64,000 bases of DNA from Tricholoma matsutake. Its lineage: Eukaryota > Basidiomycota > Agaricomycetes > Agaricales > Tricholomataceae. Every line of letters starts with the position of its first letter. The stretch's first letter is position 1. The notes beneath the pieces are model-generated. The model had not been told where the DNA came from. It did not search any database and worked only from the letters and a program-made list of their open reading frames with translations. Positions 12,267-23,217 of the stretch are shown here, piece by piece. Made by a program: the position numbers and the translations under genes. The DNA lies in assembly GCA_026075535.2 (NCBI GenBank), contig AP026543.1, positions 3,658,001 through 3,722,000 of the forward strand, in the 5' to 3' direction.

Positions 12267-12966
12267 TCACTTCTGCACTGATTTGAAGTACGGGTTCTTG
12301 ACCTCGTGTATAGGCACTTGTCCTTCTGGTGCTCCAGGGATAGTCTTCATCAAGCCCTGCACAGACATTGGTTGATAAGTTCAAAGGATCATAGAGGATA
12401 GATGTACCAGCTTCTCAAACATGCAAGCATTGAGCGTCCGTTCAGGTTTACGGCAGTGGTAGTATTCCTATTCTCCGATGCTGAAGATTCGATTTAATCA
12501 TGACCAGAGGATGGTAGACAAACCTGGTTGTTGCGCTCTAGGCAGTTCCAGTGCTCGTCGAAGTCTTTCAGGCAGTGCTCCCTCATTTTGTTTATCCTAA
12601 AGAATTCCACTGGTAGTTTATCACACCGAATGGACAAGGAATGAATGAGGGATGAACACACAGGTCAGTCGCACAGCGCGTCACCCGTCTACCCTCTTTC
12701 AGACAATGCTCGGGATTCCGGTCCTCTGCCTTGCATAACATAAAATCCTCTACAACGTCACAAAATGAGTCCAAAAGTTCTATTCCACGACAATAAATGG
12801 CAAACGTACCGTTATACTCCTTGCAATAAGCACCTATGAAGAATGCGGCGGACTTCAACGGTGCACTCGTCACTCCGAGCTCAGCAACTTTTGGGACATG
12901 GTCAGGGAGCGGTGTCTTGTCTACGTACACTGATTTGTCCACTGTGCCGGTCTGGAACGAGCTCAT
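12267..12966 (-). CDS. NDUFA8: NADH:ubiquinone oxidoreductase subunit NDUFA8 (PGIV / 20.8 kDa)
   Basis: Accessory subunit of respiratory complex I on the intermembrane-space side, with twin CHCH folds. Four exons plus a short last one, read on the minus strand. Once introns are removed the protein shows four Cx9C motifs: CKEYNEDFMLC, CLKEGRRVTRC, CLKDFDEHWNC and CRKPERTLNAC. It ends with LMKTIPGAPEGQVPIHEVKN and a stop at 12267-12269. Cx9C proteins of this type are usually imported by the Mia40 disulphide relay. The start at 12966 (MSSFQTG) lies 130 bp from the start of a divergent gene. Its neighbours, the lipoate ligase and the NDUFAF3-like gene, are also mitochondrial. Confidence 0.94.
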
Positions 12967-13096
12967 CGTCGATTGTGAGTTGGGGCAATCGGGGCGGTCG
13001 GGATAATAATTACCACTGGATGGGAAACTTTATTGCGGAGCTTGAATCTTCAACAACGTTCAGCGCGACACATAAAGGACGTCTTGTTCTTCTTAG
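12967..13096. promoter_or_regulatory. bidirectional promoter interval
   Basis: A 130-bp gap separates the start codons of NDUFA8 (minus) and the small gene at 13097 (plus). Both 5' leaders and promoters must fit here. No consensus element is clear. Confidence 0.5.
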
Positions 13097-13700
13097 ATGG
13101 TGAGTTTTGCGCATTACTATAACAGTAGTGGTTTCATTCCGTGTCCAAGCCTCCAAGATCACAACCTAAAATCCACCAGCTCCAACTGAGGAGCCATAAG
13201 CTCGCCATACTGCTTACAGTGGTACCTTCAGCGACTTTCGCAAGTATTAAAGCAGAGGCTCTCTCTGCTCTAACATCGGACGTCAACCAAGTGGAGGGTG
13301 TACCAAAAGTGAAGAGCGAGGATGATTTTGAGGTCTGCAGAGCAGTCAAGGACAAGGGCAAGGCTACCGGGGTGTACGAGGTGATGGACGTCTCAAAGCA
13401 GGTCAGAGAGTATAACCTCGCTTCGTGGGACGCATTGTATCTGCAGTTTCGAGATACGACCACCGGTAAGCACTTTTATCCATCATATTTCTGTCTCTCC
13501 TTCATTGCCAACTATGACTCCTACAACTCCATTCCAACCGGTGCATCATTGGATTGTCGAACACCACAGGCGAACTGCTACCCGTCAAATTCACGCAACC
13601 TTCTATCGATGACGAAGATGAAGAGCCACCGGAAGAAGAATCTTTCATAGTCAGCACGAGCAAAGGAAAGAGGAAGGCACGTCCTGATGAAGACGATTGA
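13097..13700 (+). CDS. small conserved hypothetical protein, possibly ubiquitin-like fold
   Basis: Three exons. A minimal first exon holds only the ATG (13097-13099). It is followed by a 50-bp intron (13100-13149) and then PPRSQPKIHQLQLRSHKL. A second intron, GTAAGC to CACAG, joins RDTTTG to ELLPVKFTQPSIDDEDEEPP. The protein ends with a Lys/Arg and Asp stretch (KGKRKARPDEDD). The N-terminal pattern KLAILLTVVPSATFASIKAEALSAL resembles a beta-strand followed by a helix, as in ubiquitin-like folds, but this is inference. The single-codon first exon is unusual but occurs in fungi; the only other start would be a GTG at 13141. Confidence 0.72.
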
Positions 13701-13758
13701 GATTCTAAACTTTCTACGAGCTCAGGCCATCATTCGACATATTAAGTTTGAACGTCAA

Positions 13759-14436
13759 TTAATTTCGAGGTCTTTTCGCTTTCTGCCAAGGACGTGAAGT
13801 AAGTGGAAGGAGAGCTGCTGCCACTCGTCGACCCTCCTCTGCAAGAAGATTGTACGTCGAGCAAGCGTTTCTCTACACGCGCAGGTTTTGTAAGATGACT
13901 AGAACTTCGTAAGATCTACTTACTGTGTCCATGACGTCAACCTGAATTCCTAACTGATTCATGTATGTCCTAAGCCACGGCGGTGCTTGTATTGTCGTTT
14001 TTCCAGTCCCGAGCAATAGTATCTCTAGTTGATAGATGAGCAGAAGCCAATGATAGTCTGTTAGATTGTGTTTACCAGGTTTCGGCAGGACGGTGTCAAA
14101 AATCTCAAGATGCTCTTTTCCCCAGCCATCCCATAAACTGCTCGGTACACTCCACAGGAAGACCTGGCCTTCCAAGAATATGCACGCGGAGGAGATCAAT
14201 AAACCATCGAGAAGCTGTATCCCCTCGCTTGTTATCGACTTGACTTGGACTGCCGGAGAGTTTACGTCCGCAAGGATGTTGGTGAACGAACTGTCATGTC
14301 TCGCTGGGCTTGCACGGATGCCACGAGATTGCGTGCTAGCTATTAAAGGCCTGAGAGCTAACAAAGAGAATGCCCTCAGAGGTGGCCGTCTAGTAGCGTA
14401 TCGAAGAGGGTGAGAGAGAAGGAACCGTGAAGACAT
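13759..14436 (-). CDS. NDUFAF3: NDUFAF3-like complex I assembly factor (Mth938/DUF498 domain)
   Basis: Two exons on the minus strand with a 51-bp intron at 13873-13923. A mitochondrial-type presequence (MSSRFLLSHPLRYATRRPP) leads into SSFTNILADVNSPAVQVKS. The Mth938 core follows: GIQLLDGLLISSACIFLEG, an F/W-rich turn, LEIFDTVLPKP, LLLGTGKT, PPWLRTYMNQLGIQVDVMDT, then after the intron RNACSTYNLLAEEGRRVAAALLP. Family knowledge: NDUFAF3 works with NDUFAF4 in early complex I assembly at the inner membrane. The start at 14436 is preferred over one at 14556 because it begins the presequence. The gene is convergent with its plus-strand neighbour, only 58 bp apart. Confidence 0.9.
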
Positions 14437-14688
14437 CGTGTCCACGTGATATTTTGAACACAGAACTTGGGCATCATCAGATAAGTACCAGTTTCTAGTG
14501 GAAATCGATATACAAGTGAATCTATATATCTGCTTCGACCAGTCAGACAATGCCATGATATGTGTACCAAGTTGCTAAGGATGTGTGTTCGCGACATACG
14601 ACAGTGTCGACGCGTTCATCACATGAGACTTGATGCATTGATGAGCTAATCTGTCCTTTAAAAAAAAATACCACCAAGTGCGAGCTCG

Positions 14689-17547
14689 ATGCGTATAAGC
14701 ACCAGCATCAACGAACCATTCGTTCTCTCAACGCATGCACCATCTCAGCGTATTACAACGAAATCAAAACCGGATAGAAAGAAGTTCAAGCCGTCAGCGA
14801 ACATCTTCGCAAGCCATACACCAGGTCGCTCAGACGGGTATGCAACGGTAACTGTGCAAGCAGATGGTGTTCATGTTCTAGACGTACGTTTTCATGGTCA
14901 ATTGTTGCAAGTTGGCTGATCTCGGGTTGGCAGGTATCAACTCTGCATCCAGTCGCATCGCATACTCTTGGACCTTCCACCACTTTTTCCTGCCCTGCGG
15001 TAACACAAAGCACCGTAAATGGGGCAGACAACATATTCACTACTTACGCTGCGATAGAGGCATCCTCTGATCTCAGTGCAGAAGACAGTGGCCGGACAAT
15101 ATGGATGTGGCGAGAGAACCTATCGAGCAGCTTAGCTGAAAGGGCATTACAGAAGAAGAACTCGGCTGTGGTACGTCCACGTATAGGAGTTCTATAATAC
15201 CGAAACTCATTTGACGAATAAGTGTTTAGATGCCGCATCTCATTAGTGGACTGCATACTAGTGAGGAATCGCCATCGCGGATATTGGTGTTGTCTCCCCA
15301 AGCGGACCTCACGATTTTGGATGCCGATATGTGTGTCAAAAGTACACGAATGTCGCCTCAGGGTTGTAGTGTGCTTCAGACATTTGTGTTTCCACGACAA
15401 TCGTGTGGGTTTGCACCAACCCGATCTGCACCTCCACGGGGTGCAGTTGTCGTACTATTGACTGCATCCGGGGAATCGACACGCGTTCAAATCATTTCGG
15501 TGGACGACGCTGATAATATCTCGGAATCTGGAGGTTGTCCTGTATCTTTCAAACCGAATGTAAGGTGTGATTTGGTTTTATGATCCAATATATACTCACT
15601 ATGGTATAGGAAATAGCCAATGCATCATGCAGCAATACAGGCTACTTGAGCTTATTGAGTACGCCAATAGTTGTAGTGCTTTGGAGGCTTTTGACTGATT
15701 TCGTTTTATATCTCATTCCCAGCTCGAGACGGGACATGGCACTCCCTTCAACTGGCGTCTCCGGATGGTGATGCTGTAATACTATCTCCCACCAGCGAAA
15801 TATTTCGCCTCGCAAACCTTGCCTTCATCTCGCACTCCCGAACCTCCACCTCCGCTGAAGTCTCTCTCCTCTCCCTAGGTTCCTCCCACGTGCTTCTTGC
15901 GGCCACATCCAAACCGCCCACTCAGGAGATCATTCTCCTTCTCTGGGACTTGCAGTACTCTGTCCTCCTCGCATCCCACACGATGCCTACCCTGTCCTCC
16001 CTTTCAGACTCAAAAGAAGTTAGTATTCGACTCACCCTCGTGCCGACATCTACTTCACAAGCTTTTCTTCTCCTGTCCCCAAGCCCCTCACCCACGTCAG
16101 ACCGAAAATCTCAAATGACATCGACGCCGAGATCGACCGTGCTCGTCTTGCCGTTCGCAGTGCCCCAGACTTCAAGTATTGCAAACGCAATGGGGAAGGG
16201 TGCTACGGGAACGAAATGGATAATTACCGATGTTGCTGATTCTCCATCAGGATCAGCTCCAGCCCCGTATGATGCAGCTCGAACGAAGGTTCTGACGACC
16301 ATGCGGGCCGCAATGGAGAAAAACCTTCCTCAAGCCGCTAACGTAGCTTTCTTTGAATGGGAAAAGCGTGAAAGGGCTGCTGGGGATACCACTGGAACTG
16401 CCGCGGCATCAGAAGAAAACAAGGTAATTTAGATATCTCTTTCTATTTTTTGTTCTGACTGGTCACTTGTTCAGCAACTCAATTCGGATTCTCACCCTGT
16501 CTTGGGGTATGCATTCGTTAAGGATCTGTTGATGGTGGTGCTGCAGCCTTCGAAACCAGCGAATGTGTCGTATTCCTCTGAGGTCGTTCGCCATCTCCTC
16601 AGCAGGCAAGTTGTGAGCGCGAACATGGTCGAGGGCGGGCTGCTTGCCGTATTGCGATCGAAGAACGACTGGGTCCGTTATCTCCTACATGTTTATCTCT
16701 TCTGAACCTCAGCTAAAGCTCCCTTTTCTCCGAACAGCAATCCATCGAACTTGCACTCCGCAGCGTCTTGGACATTCCAGAAACGGAGATCATAGACTGT
16801 CTACACGTCATAGTCCGTCGGTACAGGCAGAATGAGCTTGCACCAGATGCGGACGCGATGCAGGTCGATTCTGCATCGCTGATATCAGATATACCGGCTC
16901 TTCGTCCATTCTTGGCGTCCTGTGTTACGTATGCTACCACCCCTGCAGCCCTCCGTGTGGCTATGAGACGTTCTCTTCAAGATGCAGATGATCTTTTGCC
17001 CGTAGTCAAAGTCCTCGAAATGTGGGTCAATCAGTGGGTGAAACGCGATGTCAAGCTATTGCCCTCAAAGAAAGAAGTCTCAAAAAATGAACATGGGGTG
17101 CAGGTTCTCAAGGTAAAAGGAAAGGAGGTTAACAAGGATTTACCGCCTTTCGACAAAGTATGTTTCGAATAGAGATCCATTTCGTACACTAATCGCTTCA
17201 CCTTCCTCTCTCTTATCCGCACGCAGGTCCTAGCATTCCTCCAAACCCTCCTCGATGCCTCCTTCATCACTCTTCTCCAACACACACCAGCACACCGTGC
17301 CCTGCAGACGCTCTCAGCTCACCTTGAGCCTGCAATCGCTTTCGCGGAGCAGTTGGAAATGCTCCATGGGCCACTCGAGCCATTCGTGAGGGCGCAGGCT
17401 AAAGCCGTGAAGGACGGTGCTGCACTGGGGAAAGACGGCAAGAAGAGGGAGGGGCCAGTGGGGGATTGGAGGCAAAGGAGGAAGATGGCACACGAACAGG
17501 CCGGGATGGCGGTAGGCTTGTATCGGTTAGAAGAACTTGTGTTGTAG
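14689..17547 (+). CDS. UTP8/NOL11-like nucleolar protein (t-UTP)
   Basis: Multi-exon gene starting MRISTSINEPFVLSTHAPS. Readable exons include VLD joined to VSTLHPVASHTLG across a 50-bp intron (14884-14933), NSAV joined to MPHLISGLHTS, and a final series QSIELALRSVLDIPETEII, DLPPFDKVLAFLQTLLDASF and EEMLHGPLEPFVRAQ-like helices, ending GLYRLEELVL. The N-terminal half has beta-propeller-like strands (VQADGVHVLD, SRILVLSPQADLTILD); the C-terminal half is helical and resembles the NOL11/UTP8 C-terminal domain. If right, it is a subunit of the UTPA (t-UTP) complex of the small-subunit processome, needed for rDNA transcription and pre-rRNA processing in the nucleolus. The family call rests on overall architecture and the C-terminal pattern, not on a single motif. 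Confidence 0.62.
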
Positions 17548-17978
17548 CTGAGTTGTGTTGCTATGTACCTGCTATCCGGAATGTGAAATTCGAATGTTCT
17601 TGGTCTCAAAGTTGTCTCTTTGAATTAGTTGTGCGATTCTCGAGTTGCGATCTCCTCTATTGAGGAAGTGTGCCGAATACAGTACGTCACTTTTTCACTT
17701 GACTCTCATATACAGAAATGGTCGTTCATAATGTAACACGATGAGCAATAGTGTCGGATGAGTACATTTACGAGGACGAAGTCAAACGTAGGTTACACAT
17801 CCGTAAATATTATCTTTGAACAATATAAATCACCCGACATTGACTGTATGTGCCATAAGCTTAATTCCACAAGAACAAGGACAGAGACTTCTTCGTGAGA
17901 GGAGAAAAACACTGTAGATGATGAACCCACCTAATGCATGATTGGGACAGCACCACCAACCACCAGTGGTCCTCAGTA
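17548..17978. other. convergent intergenic region
   Basis: Lies between the 3' ends of the UTP8-like and THYN1-like genes. AT-rich stretches (for example 17750-17830) probably serve as 3' ends for both. Nothing else is seen. Confidence 0.4.
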
Positions 17979-19286
17979 TCACCGTTTTGCTCTTGTGGAT
18001 CGTCTTTCAGGTAAACTCCCTTCGTTAGGTTCTTCCAACGCCTTCCGCTTTCTTCCTGTCGTCGTCTTTGAAGCACTCTTCTCGGGCTCATCTTCCCCAT
18101 CACCACCCTCTTCCTCATCTTCCTCACTTTCTTCCTCGACATCCTTCTTCCTCCCTTTTACACGTCCACGTCTTCCAGTATGTTTTACATTTGCTCCTTT
18201 GACAACCTTCCTTGAACCCTTTTTCGGCTTTAGATTCACCTCCTCCCAACCACCTTCCTTCGCCAACAGACTAACGGCGTTCCACGCCTTCTCGTGAACA
18301 CGCTGCACGCTTAGCCTTCCTTTTCTCACTAGATCCATTTCTGTTATTTCGTTCAGTATACAGGATGCATTAGATACGAAACAGTAGCTGACGGCAAACG
18401 AAAATGTTTACCTTTAATAGCGCTCCCACCTTCCTCTCCAATATATTTAATCTCGTCAGGTAAACTGGGATTGTCCGCTATATAGCGCAGGAGAGATAGG
18501 GGAACGAAATGCTGGGCACGCGAAGCAAACGTTAGGTCTACCATGAACCACCTAGGGTCGTCTTCTTTCGTTTTCTGCGGTGGGGGTGGTTCAAATCCAC
18601 CGTGTGTGACGTTGAGAATGATTCAAAAATACCGGATCGTAGTACGGATGGGAACTGGAAAACCAAGCGCGTCTGTTGAGTGAGATGGATGTCCAATGTT
18701 TGGAAGTAAAAGATATTCACACGTCCCATGCGGTGTCTGCATATTTTGAAAAGCATACATTGGTGGAAACTGGCATCCTATTTGAAAAACTTGAACACTT
18801 ACAGTCAGGGTATGCTTCTCTCAAGACCTGAATTTCATCAAATCAGCCTCTATCAAAACAGAAGCGGGTCGCGAACCTCAGCAAAACCCGCAATACCTAA
18901 CAACAATCTAAGTGAGCGTTATGACATGAGCACAACGCCGACTGACCAGGGTTTTTACAATTCGAATGATAAAATAGAGCCTATATATTGAGCAACCACG
19001 AGGATGAGGCTAAGGGATATGCAGAGACACATTTCTGAATCGACTCAACCTTGTCTCCAACTTTCATCTCTTTTATTAAGTTTCTAGCCTCATAGTTCCG
19101 CACACCTTCCCATGGAGATGTTTTAACGGACTCAAAGTCATCCACACTGAACTGCCAGGGTAAGACGATCAGGGAAAAAAATCATTCCCACTGGAAATCA
19201 AAATGGCAAACTTTGACATCCTTTCCTTTGACGACGCGTGAGTCTGGTTCGGCTTTCAACAGCCAATATCTCGCGGTGGTTGACAT
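17979..19286 (-). CDS. THYN1: EVE-domain protein, thymocyte nuclear protein 1 homologue
   Basis: Eight or so short exons on the minus strand that join into a continuous EVE (DUF55) domain. It starts at 19286 with MSTTARYWLLKAEPDSRVV. Then come FSVDDFESVKTSPWEGVRN, NLIKEMKVGDKALFYHSNC, GIAGFAE, VLREAYPDYTAWD, SHPYYDP, KTKEDDPRWFMVDLTF, LPDEIKYIGEEGG and MDLVRKGRLSVQRVHEKAW. EVE domains belong to the PUA-like group and are thought to recognise modified bases in DNA or RNA; WYWL-type residues near the start and YHSN are typical. After the domain is a long charged tail (basic KGRKKD, acidic EEESEEDEEE, basic RRSTRAKR) suggesting nuclear location. Every exon junction keeps frame, so the gene looks intact. 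Confidence 0.93.
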
Positions 19287-19908
19287 CCTTGCGGGAAGTT
19301 GAAGATAAAAGGAAGTAAGTTTCTACTCAGGCTAATCGTAAATCGTAAGTTCGGCACGTTTCAAACTCCGTCACTCGGCCGCGTGAATCTGTAGGTTCGA
19401 GTATGGCCCTGGTCTCTGGCTGGGCCAAAATTTTTAGTAGCTCTGCCATGCTTTATTTAGCCAGTTACTTAGCATAGTGTTTTCGCTATTAGTATCATGT
19501 AGGTGCGCATGAGGTGATTCTCGAGACATTCTGCCTGCTCAGTGATGGTTGACTAACGTCCCTTTTCTATTTACAAAATAAATGGGCTTCCATTCTGCTA
19601 GGATTTGTATATAGAGAGACTGTAATAGAAAGTATAGTTGTAGAACCTGAGGCCTGAACGGCCGACAAAACATGAGAGATAAGATAAAGCCTGATCGGGA
19701 AAGTAGATTCCATGCTGAAAGAGAAAGTTCAAAGAAAGTTGCACTAACTCAAGGGCCCATCGAAATGATCGAAGCATAGGATGGAATATGCACTTCAATC
19801 TCTAGATTTGTAGCATACCACTTTCTAACTTGGGGGCCAATGCCTATAACGCTACCTGGCCATTGGAAGAAGGCCTTAGGCAGCCGTGATTATAGCTGAA
19901 GATCTGGG
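19287..19908. other. upstream region of the THYN1-like gene
   Basis: No gene is seen. It should hold the THYN1-like promoter immediately upstream of 19286, and it ends at the left inverted repeat of the hAT-like element. Confidence 0.4.
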
Positions 19909-20994
19909 CAAGGGGGTGGCGGGACGGGAATCCCAGACTAGGCGTAGGGGGTCCTGCTGAAAGCTGAATTACCATGGTAAAAATGACGCTGATAGGCGAT
20001 ATATTCACAGTTTAGTACGTTACTGAGTACTGAACCATGGTCCCACAATTGACACAGCCACAGCCAACTGCAGCTATTTTACCTACACAGATGAAGACAT
20101 ACAACAACTACTAGACGAAGCACTCGATGGATTGCAGGAAGAGGGCTAGAAGACGGGGGAGAAGACAGGACTCAAGGACAGAAAAAAGGAGTGTGAAGAA
20201 AGTCCATGCGAGAGCCGACGGCAAGGGATTTTACTGGGGACGACAACATGCAAGAATGGCTAGCGGTGGGGCACAGCGCTGAGCTCTGCTGTTCTATGCC
20301 CATGTGTGTGAACTGCTCCACACCATTGTTCTCTTGTTGGAGGAAGTCAGCGTCTAAAAAGGAACAAGCTCGAGCACTCTACTACCGCCACCGTTGAGAT
20401 GGCCACCCAAGCGAACTACATCCCAGGATAACATTCTACCTCCCTGAAAAAGGAATCGCACTGCAACGACCACCCGCATTGAAAAATGCCGAAAACTCGA
20501 TGAGCCCACTTCAGCCTGCCCCCGAGCCTACTGTTGCAAACCACTGTGGCAACGAGCAAACGCATTTGTTGATCGCCAACTTGACAGAACAACCCTGCTC
20601 GTTCCACCATCCTAAACGAAGGTCTAGAAAGTCTTCTACACCACCCAGTCCCCCCCATCTTGTTCCCCAGACCCTTGTTGTACACCCAACTCCTGCTACC
20701 ACCAATGCTGCCATGTCACAAGTTGCAACCAGCACTGCTGAAACCCCATACTCTCAAGATGGCGAGCCAAAAACACTGCCTCCCCCATCCGTTGTTAAGT
20801 GTTGTTGTGTCTGACTACACTGTACTAGTATTCATTGTTGTTATGTGTGCCTATAAACTTCTGGATGGTATGCGATCTTCAAGAAAACATAACACATGAC
20901 TAAAACATACTGCATTAGGAAGAAAGGGGTCAACCAGTTGCTGGAAAAAAACCCCCGACGGCATATGAAAAATTCCCGTCCCGCCACCCCCTTG
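19909..20994. mobile_element. 1.09-kb non-autonomous hAT-like DNA transposon
   Basis: A perfect 23-bp terminal inverted repeat begins CAAGGGGGTGGCGGGACGGG at 19909-19931, and its inverse lies at 20972-20994. The ends match those of the element at 60203-61074 (CAAGGG start, GGGAATCC inside), which has a clean 8-bp target duplication. Here the flanking octamers GATCTGGG and GATGAGAG agree at only five of eight positions, so the insertion may be older. No transposase frame is seen; the interior has only short frames (for example a Pro/Thr-rich one at 20479-20814). The hAT assignment rests on the sister element. Confidence 0.8.
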
Positions 20995-21277
20995 GATGAG
21001 AGTCGAGGGCACTGAAAGCACATACTAAATGACTAACTTCCATCTGTAGATTTCAGAATGATTTCCGCCTTCTCGCAAATTTCCCGATCGTGTTCATCTC
21101 CTTGGTGATTGCGATTGCGATTACTTGGTTCACCATATATTTTACTAGTACTCAAATGAATAGGATACGTAGTAAAGATAATAGGGTATAAGGGTGTCAT
21201 TCTATATATATACAGAGAAGCATAACACGTCTATATCGGAGAAGGCAAGTGAAGTATGGTAAAGCCCAGGATTCCAA

Positions 21278-22747
21278 TTAGAAAGCCCGCACTGTCAGCC
21301 CATTTGCTTCAAACTCCCGCAATCTCGAATGATCGATGACATGTTGCGTTTTTTTTTTGAATGTTAAGTCAAGCCACTTCAACGACGCTGGAGGATCGCT
21401 GTTCCGAGACACTCCAGTTGGTCGGTAGCGAGAGGCAACCATATCGGATAATAAACCATCGGTCGTATCGCAAAACTCAATCGAGAGAGCTTCCAGATGG
21501 GGAAGTATAGCATCTTTCAGGTTGGGTTCGGAACTCATTGGATATTGCAAGAGTGCCAGAGTTTGATCAGTCAGTGTCTCTACACTGATACTGAGCACGC
21601 GGAGTGACTGCAAACATGGCATACGCAGATAATACATAATTTCTTCTTCAATGGGATCATAGAAACCTCCCAAATCGAATGACTCAAGCCTACAGGATGA
21701 CCGAGCAACGAGATCCTCGAAATCTCGAAGTTTCATATCGGAAAGGCTAAGCAACCGGAGGGACGGTAGCGTGAAGTAGTCAAGCATTCCGTTAATGCCG
21801 CGCAGGACGGTAAATGAAGAGAGGTGAGGGAGAGTGACAATCGGCAGGTTCAATGGCACTGGGGATGGTGTGACCTTAGAGATTTCAATCTCACAGATCT
21901 GCGGACACCGAGTAATGAAGCGAATGCATTCATTAAATGGAACAGAGCAAAGGAGTTCGATATGCGTCAAGCTGGAAAAGGCCATGCCTAATAGGGCCGT
22001 CGGGGTAGATTGGCTGCACCAGCGTAGACGGCGCAGGTTTGGGAAGGACAGAAGGATAGAAGGGATGTCGTTCATAGTTTCGGTGCATTTATCCGCATTG
22101 ACGCCGAAATTATCGAGTAGATGTGCTTTCTTTCCTGGGATTGCAAGAAGATCCCTCACAGAGTTATCATCAACGTAAAATGTAACAGTACTCCAGCGAT
22201 GTATGTTGTCAAGAAACAGACACACCATGTACGACGTCGGAGAGCGTTGTTCTCTGAGATCCAAGGACAGGAAGAGAGGTTGTGTGCGCGATCGTTCAAT
22301 CCATAATTGGATCAACGAGAAGTGCCCAGCTCGGCTAGACGCTTGAAACGAGGACCACAGCATGGGCAAAGAAAGTGCTAGCTCTCTCCAGTAACTGCAA
22401 ACCTGACAAAGTAACATCGGCGCTTTGCGGATGCTACAGACTGAGACCCTGGGCGGAACGCAATGCATAAAAATATCACCCAAAATTTCAGGAGGAAGGC
22501 TATGGATAGGGCTGTGCACATCCATCAAACCACCCTGAGGGTCATTACGTACAGGGCTGAGGAGGAGTGATCCTTCCTGGGATGAAAAACCGTATGCAGG
22601 AGGACCTGGAAGTGGCTTGTGACTGAGCCAAAGTTGGACTGGGTTCCATAAGGCTAACTCTGTGGTGTAGTGAATTAGAACTCGTAGGACTCCCTGAGTG
22701 GGACAACGATCACCTTTCATTATGGGTAATGAGTATGAGATGTGCAC
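21278..22747 (-). CDS. F-box protein with leucine-rich C-terminal region
   Basis: Single open frame of up to 489 residues. An F-box is visible near residue 87: SPIHSLPPEILGDIFMHCVP, followed by VSVCSIRKAPMLLCQVCSYW and ELALSLPMLWSSF, the arrangement usual in the large basidiomycete F-box family. The rest is a series of degenerate leucine-rich segments (LPHLSSFTVLRGI, LPSLRLLSLSDMKLRDFEDL, LPHLEALSIEF). F-box proteins act as substrate adaptors of SCF ubiquitin ligases; the target is unknown. The first 60-80 residues do not resemble the family, so the true start could be a later Met (MDVHSPIHS) or lie in an unseen upstream exon. A relative without the F-box follows at 23218. Confidence 0.8.
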   Translation of the reverse strand: MHISYSLPIMKGDRCPTQGVLRVLIHYTTELALWNPVQLWLSHKPLPGPPAYGFSSQEGSLLLSPVRNDPQGGLMDVHSPIHSLPPEILGDIFMHCVPPRVSVCSIRKAPMLLCQVCSYWRELALSLPMLWSSFQASSRAGHFSLIQLWIERSRTQPLFLSLDLREQRSPTSYMVCLFLDNIHRWSTVTFYVDDNSVRDLLAIPGKKAHLLDNFGVNADKCTETMNDIPSILLSFPNLRRLRWCSQSTPTALLGMAFSSLTHIELLCSVPFNECIRFITRCPQICEIEISKVTPSPVPLNLPIVTLPHLSSFTVLRGINGMLDYFTLPSLRLLSLSDMKLRDFEDLVARSSCRLESFDLGGFYDPIEEEIMYYLRMPCLQSLRVLSISVETLTDQTLALLQYPMSSEPNLKDAILPHLEALSIEFCDTTDGLLSDMVASRYRPTGVSRNSDPPASLKWLDLTFKKKTQHVIDHSRLREFEANGLTVRAF

Positions 22748-23217
22748 TGCTGAAGGATTATCAGTCTTCTATGAGCTCGGATTGTGCGTGAAATGAGCTT
22801 GCAGCAGAGAATATTGGGGCGAATCCGGGAAGGAAACGTCGCATATGTATTGAAGGTTCTTTTTGTCCCGGGATCTTGACTTGGTTTGGCCCACCATGAG
22901 GTGTCGGGAAAGCTCTAATTGTCAGCCCATGACAAGCCGTCGTCAAGTTACCGCAATACACATTATAATGACCCAGTCTCTGTTGTTGTTGCAAGAAAAT
23001 AAGTAACCCCCGATTTGGACTCTGGAGTGGAGTCGACGATCCATGTCAAGTTTTGTAACTTCGCTGTCGGTAGGCTAACTTGAACTTGTGACGCGACAAT
23101 CTTCCCAGCGTTCTTGATTACTAGTATATATCCTGATATTATAAGTATCCTGACGATAATAGAAGTGGTCCATCCACAATTCTGGATACGAACGATAAAA
23201 ATCACAGCGTCTAAAGT
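22748..23217. other. spacer between two F-box/LRR-type genes
   Basis: Two short minus-strand frames (22761-22994 and 22963-23205) have no recognisable domain. The interval may be the promoter of the gene ending at 21278 and the 3' flank of the next. Confidence 0.35.

Noticed and set aside
20206..20899. Host gene inside the hAT-like element
   Set aside because: The frames are short, overlapping and without splice consistency or a recognisable domain.
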